Source of the DNA: Ligustrum vulgare
Lineage: Eukaryota; Streptophyta; Magnoliopsida; Lamiales; Oleaceae
NCBI GenBank assembly: GCA_963555705.1
Contig: OY743181.1
Coordinates: forward strand, 22,262,513-22,326,512
Direction of reading: 5' to 3'
DNA length: 64,000 bases
Under the pieces are notes generated by a model. That model saw only the letters and a list, made by a program, of their open reading frames with translations. It ran no database searches and was not told the DNA's origin. A program made the position numbers and the translations under genes. Of the stretch, positions 35,009 through 43,507 are shown piece by piece; within the stretch, counting starts at the first letter, position 1; each line of letters starts with the position of its first letter.

Positions 35009-35362
35009 TTTCAGAATGAAGGGACGAATGTGGATAAAGATGTGGACAATAAAGGGAAGCCTCTCGTTCAATCTGATCCTTCAAACGATGATGAAGATTT
35101 TTACATAATTTCGACACCTTCATTTGATATTGGCGATGCACTCCAACACCTGTAAGGAGTGATGATGTGAAATTGAAGACTGGTTTTCAGAATGAAGGGA
35201 CGAATGTGGATAAAGATGTGGACAATAAAGGGAAGCCTCTCCTTCAATCTGATCCTTCAAACGATGATGAAGATTTTTACATAATTTTGACACCTTCATT
35301 TGATATTGACGATGCACTCCAACACCTGCAAGGAGTGATGATGTAAAATTGAAGACTGGTGA
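35009..35362 (+). repeat. Tandem duplication of a whole exon (176-bp period)
   Basis: Two near-identical units each begin TTTCAGAATGAAGGGACGAA, including the splice acceptor, and encode NEGTNVDKDVDNKGKP and NDDEDFYII.TPSFDI. Differences are few (CTCGTTC/CTCCTTC, TTTCGAC/TTTTGAC, GGCGATG/GACGATG). A more diverged relative (PPDDRNNFYFIPTPSFDLGI) is the preceding exon at about 34,500-34,735. Confidence 0.9.
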
Positions 35363-36663
35363 AATAAACAAGCAAATTGATGAAGTTGTAGCATCTATTT
35401 TGAAGTCATGTGAACTCCAAGTTGTGATTGAAGGTGATTTATCTAAGGTGAGGTGGATTTTTATGTTTTTCAAAGCCTTTTATGAATCTGGACAGTTTGT
35501 GATTGAAGGTTACCGTGGATAAGGATTTGTATAAACATATATAATGTGCCCAGATCTGACCATGCTCAAACATTTTTAGTGTGTGACTCAGGAATCTAAT
35601 CCAAGTCATGGTTCATTCGGTCTACCTGTAAAAAGGGTGTCGAAGCCTTCAAAGATGTTACAATCTCCATTTGTAAATGTGGAAGTACGCTAAGCTTCTG
35701 TTGGAGAAAATTACGAGCCATATAACATTGTCTTTAGTGGGTATTCTGACAGCGTCGACAATGCAGATTTGACATCATTCCAAAATTAGTTTAACATAGG
35801 CTAGACACCAAGAAATAGGTATTTTTATCGAATCACATAAGACTCAGTATGGTCAGAGTCTAGATTACAAGGTCATAGTATGCATATAAAATGGTCACAT
35901 ATGCACAATAAAAATGATTGGTGTATTATTGTGTTTACAAGAGCAAGTTCAATTCAATTGATGACCTGATTTGTCCAGCATATGTATGTGGCACTGTTCC
36001 TGTTCATTCCAAAATATGGTGGCATGTGTTGATTGAAACTGGATCGTAGTTGAGCAGCATGGCATGTGTATCTATGTTTAGCTCATTTTTGAATAGTATA
36101 TCACATGACCTTATATTTTATTCTAATTTGTTGATAGCATATTGATGCATGCTTTGACTATGTTCGATAACTTGCAAAGTTTGGAAACAAGGTGAAGATT
36201 AAGGTGACAACCACAGACTTTATATTCGACTCCATTATTCGCACAATGTACTCGAAGTTCGTCCAAGATCCATGCATAATCGAGATTCTTACATGCTTGA
36301 TGAAAATGACGGGTTTGTGGGTCACTAGTGCGAATGCTAGGGATGATCTATCTTGTGAGTTGCAAATTAACATTATTAGTGGTTTACCCCTTAAATAGAA
36401 TGGATATGTATTCTGATTTTAGTTTACACCCACACGACATTTTAGGACATGTTTTTTGTGATGCATTTTTTTCACGCGTTTACAGGAATGACTGGAATTT
36501 TTGTGATTAAGTATGCTCAATACTTGCTCCACAATGATCTCGCAAATATGCCATCAACATTTGATACAATCACTATGAGATTGGAAATTGCATCTTTGTT
36601 GTTTAAACACAAGCAAGTCAGACAAATGGGAAAGAAAGGGAAAGAAAAGATTGATGGTTGATA

Positions 36664-37082
36664 TATAATCTTCATATTTTGTTAAGCTAGATATTGATTA
36701 GTTTCGTATTTTGGGGTAAATTTGTATATGACTTGTGGGATATGACTAGTAGTTTGATATTCGGTTTATTTTATGATTTCATTTTTAGCTTGTTATTGAC
36801 TGGTTTCTTAATTTATATTTAGGTTTTTATGTATCATGTTTAGATTTTTTATTGATTGGTTTCATATCTAGATTCAATTCGTAAACATGTATTTTGGAGC
36901 ACAGGCATTGTGAAATATTTAATTCGGATTTAAATCGTTTTTGGTCACAAGTAGCCATAGCAGACTCAACCTTGGTCACAATTAGTCACATTTAGCCACT
37001 GTTCATAAATATTGGATTGAATTGACCAGACAATGCCTAAAACATGCTACAAGCGGTAACAAGTCAAAGTAAATAAATATTG
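36664..37082 (+). other. 3' flank of the ULP-like gene with GTCACA motifs
   Basis: After the protease stop the sequence has GCTAGATATTGATTGGTTTC-like repeats (36,690-36,880) and then TTGGTCACAANTAGCCA-type repeats (36,930-37,020). These continue on the far side of the Gypsy insertion at 41,516, showing that the retrotransposon interrupted this field. Confidence 0.6.
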
Positions 37083-37966
37083 TGATGTGATCCGGACCAG
37101 GCATCGAAGGGCGAAGTCGAGCCGAATCAAGAAAAAGAAGTAATTTGGACAGAAAATACCTTACGGCTGTAAAAGAGGATCTTCACGGCCGTAAAAATTA
37201 TTATCACGGCCGTAACAAGTTATCGAAGGAAAAGGCAAAAACAGGCAGAACGCTGATTACGGCCGTAAGATATTCCTCACGGCCGTAAAACTGAAATTGA
37301 AATCTTTTACGGCCGTAACATATTGATCACGGCCGTAACACCTAATTGAAATTTGAGACAGAATGTTCATTACGGCCGTAAGCTATATATTCACGGCCGT
37401 AATTCAAGATTCCGGATTTTGCCAATTATTTTGTTTCCTTTTATTATTTTAGGTTATTTTCCTATTTTAGAATTTTAGTCTAATTAGAATTCTATTTTGA
37501 GTAAATTAGATGCTAGGTTATTTTGCTTATTTATACGCTTTTTCAATTCACTGTAAAGACAGTTAAGTTGAGTTTGATTAATAAAATTTGTGAGAGGATT
37601 CTCCAAAATTGAGAGGTTGAGTTTATTCCCTTTTTCTTGAACTTATCAAAGATCCGATCTTTGTGGCGTTCTTCCAGCAAACTTATCAAATATTCGCAAG
37701 AATATTTGTGGCGTTTCCAAATTCGATACTTATCAAGGAAACTGATAAGTCCTTGTGGCGTTCACCAATCTTGCTTCTTCAATCCGCATCGCCATAAATT
37801 GCATCGTGATTGTCGGGTCAAGGTTTTACCATCGCTCTATCCTTATTTTTGTTGTTTATTCTTGTGTCAGATCTGATTTAGATCTTTCCTAGGTTTTAAT
37901 TGTCGTTATTCCGCGTGTTCGACAAGATTCCCCGACTGGGATCTCATCATATTGGCTCTGGATCTT

Positions 37967-38020
<54 letters not shown>

Positions 38021-38060
38021 TAAAATAAAATAAAATCGACCATGGACTGGGATCTCATCA
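37083..38060 (+). repeat. 5' LTR of the gag-only Gypsy element
   Basis: It starts TGATGTGATCC and ends GGGATCTCATCA two bases before the PBS. Relative to the 3' LTR it lacks a segment near its start (sequence between GAAGTC and GAGCCGAATC), consistent with deletion between short GTCGAGCC/ATCGAGCC repeats. It contains the TTACGGCCGTAA palindrome array and, near the end, a (TAA)n tract (37,970-38,017). The terminal GACTGGGATCTCATCA occurs twice, at 37,934-37,949 and 38,045-38,060. Confidence 0.85.
37161..37402 (+). repeat. Array of nine CGGCCG palindromes in the 5' LTR
   Basis: Twelve-base units TTACGGCCGTAA or TCACGGCCGTAA (the first is TTACGGCTGTAA) occur nine times, arranged largely as TTAC...TCAC pairs. 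The same array is at 40,631-40,872 in the 3' LTR. Spacing between units is about 10-50 bases. Such a dense array of one 12-mer upstream of the element's transcription start suggests protein-binding sites. No known factor is assigned. Confidence 0.85.
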
Positions 38061-38062
38061 TC

Positions 38063-38074
38063 TGGTATCAGAGC
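38063..38074 (+). other. Primer-binding site of the gag-only Gypsy element
   Basis: TGGTATCAGAGC, matching initiator Met tRNA, two bases after the 5' LTR. Confidence 0.9.
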
Positions 38075-38340
38075 TTGAATCTATTTCAGATTCTTGCGTT
38101 TCTTGATTTTCTTGATTTTTTTCGTGTTCTTCGTGTCAGTCATAATTTTTTTCAGTTTGATCCATAATAGTCAGTCCCAAAAAATTCAAAAGTGTTTTTC
38201 TTCTTCGTTTTTCGTCCAGATTCAGTTCCGTTTTTTTCTGCCATACTCGTAGTCAAATTCTCTGGCAAATTATAAAAAAAAATTCCGAAAATTCCAAATA
38301 TTTCCCAAATATTCCGAATTTCCTTGTTCGTGTCTTAAAA

Positions 38341-40469
38341 ATGTCTGATAGAGAGGTTTCCACATCTTCATCTTCTGTTGGAGACAGGAAACAGTCCAGG
38401 GGTGTGAATAGAAAGGATGAACAGGGTAATGATGATATTGCAGCAATGAGGGCACAATTTGAGAGATTTATGGTACAGATGGAGAATCGAGGTGCAGAAC
38501 GTGAACAAAGACCTCGTGATCAATCTCATGATGGTTCTCGGGTTAGGAGAGGTAATAGACGTGAGGTTGGTGTGGATAATGAAGACATGGGCAGTGAAAG
38601 TGGCAGTATATCTTTAGGTAGTATGCGAAGGAGGGATAGAGGAGATAGGTATGAGAGGAGGCATGATAGGGAGCGTCGTGATGCTAGGAGGCATCGTGGA
38701 GGTAGAGATGTTGTTGATGACGACCTTGGAAAAATTAAAGTGAAAATACCATCGTTCCAGGGTAGGAGTGATCCGGAAGCGTACTTGGATTGGGAGACAA
38801 ATGTCGAACGACTTTTTGATTGTAATAATTATTTGGAAAAGAAGAAGGTGAAATTAGCTGTGATTGAATTCACCGATTACGCAAATATTTGGTAGGATCA
38901 ATTAGTGACGGGTAGGAGGAGAAACCTTGAGGAGCCGGTGGAGACTTGGGGTGAATTAAGAACCATAATGAGGAAGCGGTTTGTGCCGACTCATTATTAT
39001 AGGGATATTTATCATAGGCTGCAGGGTTTGACTCAGGGATCGAGGAGTGTAGAAGATTATCATAAGGATATGGAGGTGGCAATGATTCGGGCTAATGTGG
39101 TGGAGGATCGGGAAGCTACGATGGCTAGGTTTCTGAGTGGGCTGAATAGAGATATTGCCAATGTCATTGAGCTGCAATATTATGTGGAGCTGGAAGATCT
39201 GGTGCATATGGCCATGAAGGTGGAAAGACAGCTAAGGCGAAAGGGGGCAGCAAGACACTCACCATCTTATCCTACATCACAACCTAAGCAGGAATCCAAC
39301 GATGAACAAAACCCGAAAGGGAAGGAGGAGCCTACAACGAAAGGTAAAAATATTTCTGATTCTCAAACTACTCGGGATAGAAATATTAAATGCTTTAAGT
39401 GCTTGGGTAGGGGTCATATAGCATCCCAGTGTCCAAATAGGAAGCTAATGATCTTGCGTGATAATGGTGAAATTAGTTCCGAGGATGAATTTAAGGGAAT
39501 GCCTAAATTAGTGGATGTTGGAGCTAGTAGTAGTGATGAGGAAGGATTGACCTATCCTGAAAAAGAATCACTTGTTAATCGGCGTATCCTTAGTGCTAGG
39601 GCTAGGGTGGATGAAATTGGTGAGCAAAGGGATAATCTTTTTCATACTAGGTGCTTGGTGGGCAAAAAGGCTTGTGGTATGGTGATTGACGGGGGAAGTT
39701 GTACTAATGTGGTTAGTACAATGTTGATTAATAAATTGGGCTTAAGCTTGATGAAACATCCAAACCCTTATAAATTGCAATGGCTGACCGAGTCAGGGGA
39801 AATTAAGGTAAATAAGCAGGCTAGGGTCAATTTTCCCATCGGGGGTTATAAGGATGAGGTGGTCTGTGACGTGGTACCTATGCATGTTGGTCATATATTG
39901 TTGGGGCGACCCTGGCAAGATGACAGGAGGGTAGTGCATGATGGGTTTAAGAATCAATATTCATTTGTGAAGGGTGGGAAGAAATTTACACTTGTTCCAT
40001 TATCTCCAAAAGAAGCTCAAAATGATCAATTGAAAATCAAAAGTGAGTTTGAAAAAAGAAATAAGAGTGTTGAGGCCACGACCTCAGAAAAAGGAGAGGG
40101 TGTGAAAGTTGAAAACAAGAGAGTTGAGGCCACGACCTCAGAAAAAGGAGAGAATGAGTGCAAAAAGAAAAGAGAGTCCACCCCCAAATTGAGTTTATTT
40201 GCACATAGGTTGGTGTACGGGGATCCACACCTTGCACTTAACCGAGCTAATGACTCCCTCCCCAGTTCTTTAAAATCTGTTTTGCAGGGACATAAATCAA
40301 GCCATGAATTTAAGATGGGGCAGAAATTTATTGGCCAGAATAAGCAGCCCAAAAGTCTAAAGGATTGCACAAAGCTTACACGTGATCATCGAGCCCGGAA
40401 AAGCAGGAGGAGTCTGAAAAGTCGACCAAAAATGGATTCGAGGTCGAATCCTTTTCAAGAGAGGGAGTA
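38341..40469 (+). pseudogene. Gypsy gag-protease, one stop codon, pol deleted
   Basis: ATG at 38,341 follows a leader of about 270 bp. The first 184 codons hold an Arg/Asp-rich region and the gag core (KIKVKIPSFQGRSDPEAYLD). A TAG at 38,893-38,895 (after NIW) splits the frame, which resumes at once as DQLVTGRRRNLEEPVETWGE. Next come a CCHC knuckle (CFKCLGRGHIASQC) and a retropepsin-like protease (MVIDGGSCTNVVST ... HILLGRPWQDDRRVVHDG). After about 39,990 there is a low-complexity stretch with a repeated VEATTSEKGE, then a basic tail ending RSNPFQEREYD at the 3' LTR. The open frame continues to 40,758 inside the LTR, but that part is unlikely to be meaningful. With the stop suppressed or mutated back, gag could package the element RNA. 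As it stands it is broken. Confidence 0.85.
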
Positions 40470-41446
40470 TGATGTGATCCGGACCAGGCATCGAAGGGCG
40501 AAGTCTAGCCATCGGCAATATGACAGTGATCTACGTGCAAAACGGAGCAAGTTCCGTATTGGGGTCGAGCCGAGAAGAGGGACGGATCGAGCCGAATCAA
40601 GAAAAATAAGTAATTTGGGCAGAAAATACCTTACGGCCGTAAAAGAGGATCTTCACGGCCGTAAAACTTATTATCACGGCCGTAACAAGTTATCGAAGGA
40701 AAAGGCAAAAAAAGGCAGAACGTTGATTACGGCCGTAAGATATTCCTCACGGCCGTAAAACTGAAATTGAAATCTTTTACGACCGTAACATATTGATCAC
40801 GGCCGTAACACCTAATTGAAATTTGAGACAGAATGTTCATTACAGCCGTAAGCTATATATTCACGGCCGTAATTCAAGATTCCGGATTTTGCCAATTATT
40901 TTGTTTCCTTTTATTATTTTAGGTTATTTTCCTATTTTAGAATTTTAGTCTAATTAGAATTCTATTTTGAGTAAATTAGATGCTAGGTTATTTTGCTTAT
41001 TTATACGCTTTTTCAATTCATTGTAAAGACAGTTAAGTTGAGTTTGATTAATAAAATTTGTGAGAGGATTCTCCAAAATTGAGAGGTTGAGTTTATTCCC
41101 TTTTTCTTGAACTTATCAAAGATCCGATCTTTGTGGCGTTCTTCCAGAAAACTTATCAAATATTCGCAAGAATATTTGTGGCGTTTCCAAATTCGATACT
41201 TATCTAGGAAACTGACAAGTCCTTGTGGCGTTCACCAATCTTGCTTCTTCAATCCGCATCGCCATAAATTGCATTGTGATTGTCGGGTCAAGGTTTTTCC
41301 GTCGTTCTATCCTTATTTTTGTTGTTTGTTCTTGTGTCAGATCTGATTTAGATCTTTCCTAGGTTTTAATTGTCGTTATTCCGCGTGTTCGACGAGATTC
41401 TCCGACTGGGATCTCATCATATTGGCTCTGGATCTTCTTCTTTTTC

Positions 41447-41484
<38 letters not shown>

Positions 41485-41515
41485 TCGACTATGGATTGAT
41501 CCCATAGTTACATCA
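40470..41515 (+). repeat. 3' LTR of the gag-only Gypsy element
   Basis: It starts TGATGTGATCC right after the polypurine tract and carries the second palindrome array. Similarity to the 5' LTR runs through the (AAT)n tract and AAAATCGACTATGGA (about 41,495). The final bases have diverged (GATCCCATAGTTACATCA), so the right boundary is approximate. Confidence 0.75.
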
Positions 41516-42740
41516 TAATTGGTTACAAGCAGTCACAATGTGCTCAAACATTGGGCACACGTTGGTCATAATCAGTTATAGCTTGCCCAACCTTGGTCAC
41601 AACGACTTGCATTTAGTACTAGTTCATAAATATTAGATTGTGTTGTTTTTCGAGTTAAATAATTTTTGGTCACAAGCAGCTGCAGTGTGCTCAACCATTG
41701 GTCACAATCAGTCACAGTGTGCTCAAACAATGGTCACAATTAGTCACAGTCTGCCCAAACATTGGTCACAATTATTCAGTGTGCCTAAATATTGGTTACA
41801 ATCAGTCACAACTGGTCACATGCAGTCACAATATATATACACGGTCATTTATGGGTAGATCTACAAGTCCATGATCATAGAACACAAGAAACTACACACT
41901 ACTAGTAATACTGCAATTGTTCATGAATTGTTTTATTGAATATATCAAAAGATAGACAATTTCATACGAGAAATGAAATAATATGGAAATAGAATGAATA
42001 TCCTCAACTTCATAAAAACAGTTATCTATTTCACTTGTTTTTGCTTTTTATTTTCCTTCAATTTCCTTTCTTTAGTGTCAAGTGGGACCATGTTGTTGCA
42101 TGTTTGATGATTGTGACCAGATCCATTGCACCTTCCACATTTAAAAACAAGTCACAGCTAGTTGACAAATTGATCACAGTGTTTTGTTGTGATTATATAC
42201 TTTCCAATGCACATATAATTTCATGGAATCATATTTAATGCAACAAATAAATGTGTACAACTACCATTTTTTTTTTCATGTCATAGTTACACACAAAAAT
42301 GAGGTAATACACAAAAAATCTGGTCACATTTTGTTCAAAAAAAGTCACAGCTAGTTGACAAATTGATCACATTGCTTTTTTGTGATTCTACACTTTCCAC
42401 TGCACATAATTCCATGAAATCATATTTAATGCAACAAACAAATGTGTATAGCTATTATCCTGTTTTCATGTCACAGTTACACATAAAACATCATGTCACA
42501 GTTAGTTCAAAACAAGTCACATCTAGTTGAGAAATTGATCACATTGTTTTCTTGTGATTATATACTTTCCAATGCACACATAATTTCGTGGAATCATATT
42601 TAATGTAATGACATTGGTCATGGGGAGTCACTTTTTATTGGTGTGATAATGGTATCTCAATTAAACACATAGGTCACAACTAATAACTCAAATAGTCACA
42701 ATTGCTCACGGTCTTAGAATCATCAGCCAAAATTCTGTAT
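41516..42740 (+). repeat. GTCACA repeat field, right part of the ULP transposon
   Basis: Short units such as TTGGTCACAATCAGTCACAG and TGTGCTCAAACATTGG recur at 41,530-41,830. From about 42,151 there are three longer tandem units of 170-195 bp beginning GTCACAGCTAGTTGACAAAT (42,151, 42,344, 42,515). Each unit contains TTGATCACA.TG and ATACTTTCCAATGCACA. No coding potential. This mirrors the left GTGACA field at 29,395-30,245. Confidence 0.85.
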
Positions 42741-43046
42741 GGTAAATGATTAACAACAGTACTGTCACATTGCATTAATCAATGGCCAAGGAATAAACTA
42801 TCATGATTGATTTACGACTGCAACTTTGTAATTAAATATGATTGACTTCATAAATATAGATTTCACATATCGAATTTTGAAGAAAACTTCATCCGGAAGA
42901 CATGTTTAAATTAATATGCTTACCTTCGGAATTAATTCAAGGATCCGTAAAATCTGATTCAAGAAAGATTTCTCACGCCAGGATTTACACCCAATCAACA
43001 AAGATGTTAGTTGGAGAAGAAACTAGAGATTGGCTGCAATGCTACT
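42741..43046. other. Flank between the ULP transposon field and the Gypsy element
   Basis: No gene. TTGGAGAAGAAACTAGAGAT at about 43,012 recurs at about 59,227, on the other side of the Gypsy element. This suggests that the pre-insertion site held a local repeat or a gene leader. Confidence 0.4.
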
Positions 43047-43507
43047 TGATGTAGGCTCGCCTACGAAATTCACACGATTGACACACGCCAAATAAACTTC
43101 AACACATATTGCAATTCAATAAAACTCTCAAACTTTTATTCGAAATCAACCAAAACCTAGAAATAATGATAGAATAGTTTAAATACAAATCCTTAATGGG
43201 CTTTGTCAAAGAAACGGGCTGGACTCGCCAACCAAATAAATAAAAGATTGAAAAACACTAATAAAAATAACAAAACGCAGTTTTTCGGTAAGTAAACGAC
43301 TTCAAATGGCTAAAATCCACTGTTGTCATGGCATAGCAATGAGTCTTATAGAGCTCATCGAGACGATTCCGAAAACATATTATAATAGTCATTCGACACC
43401 GTATTTGAATTCTAGAGTCGTTTGAAGTTGCACCACTTACGAATCACCTGATACAATCCTAATGCTCCAAAAACGTCAACGTCAATGCTTGATCCTGTAG
43501 TCCATCA
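43047..43507 (-). repeat. 3' LTR of the Gypsy element
   Basis: Plus-strand ends TGATGTAGGC and TAGTCCATCA give TGATG...CATCA inverted termini. The end of the polyprotein frame (stop near 43,459) lies inside it. A purine-rich tract (GGACCCCGATGGAGA on the minus strand) precedes it. Confidence 0.9.

Larger units (their letters stand above)
32326..36663 (+). pseudogene. Transposon-borne DUF1985 / ULP1-like (C48) protease gene, broken
   Basis: Exon-like blocks in order: DUF1985 part 1 (32,326-32,595; KLNAEQKHIIEETCLSHFLN), part 2 (32,660-32,860; DLKEKYFGSLRVVTSTDVAN), part 3 (32,930-33,226; PWGKYLFDITISFLRKVLYK and FQVWLYECVSSM). Next come an acidic linker (33,780-34,022), a coiled coil (34,109-34,415; KKKFHDEISDLQCENKVLKS), a repeated acidic exon (34,500-34,735, 35,014 and 35,190) and a C48 cysteine protease domain (35,930-36,398 and 36,486-36,661). 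ULP1-type proteases remove SUMO. Such DUF1985-ULP genes are carried by plant Mutator-like elements (Kaonashi-type). The protease has IFDSI (helper Asp), a TAG at the conserved Gln (36,396-36,398) and a 2-bp loss in the NDCG motif (36,488-36,497). There are many other stops, so it is inactive. Confidence 0.82.
37083..41515 (+). mobile_element. Non-autonomous gag-only Ty3/Gypsy element (TR-GAG-like)
   Basis: Two highly similar LTRs flank a PBS, a gag-protease frame and a polypurine tract (AAGAGAGGGAG before 40,470). Reverse transcriptase, RNase H and integrase are absent. The gag-protease frame runs into RSNPFQEREYD, which resembles the extreme C-terminus of Gypsy polyproteins, so most of pol was deleted internally. 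LTR similarity suggests fairly recent insertion and mobilisation in trans by an autonomous relative. No clean 5-bp target duplication is visible. Confidence 0.85.

Noticed and set aside
37161..37402. CRISPR-like array of TTACGGCCGTAA units
   Set aside because: The unit is 12 bp, spacing is irregular, and the array is shared by both LTRs of a retrotransposon.
40470..40758. C-terminal extension of the Gypsy gag-protease frame
   Set aside because: The frame merely reads on into the 3' LTR, and its peptide is a translation of the palindrome array.
41420..41424. TATTG as target duplication of the gag-only Gypsy element
   Set aside because: TATTG also precedes the 5' LTR, but the same TATTG follows the inner end motif in the 5' LTR, so it belongs to the LTR. 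The sequence beyond it is shared by both LTRs.
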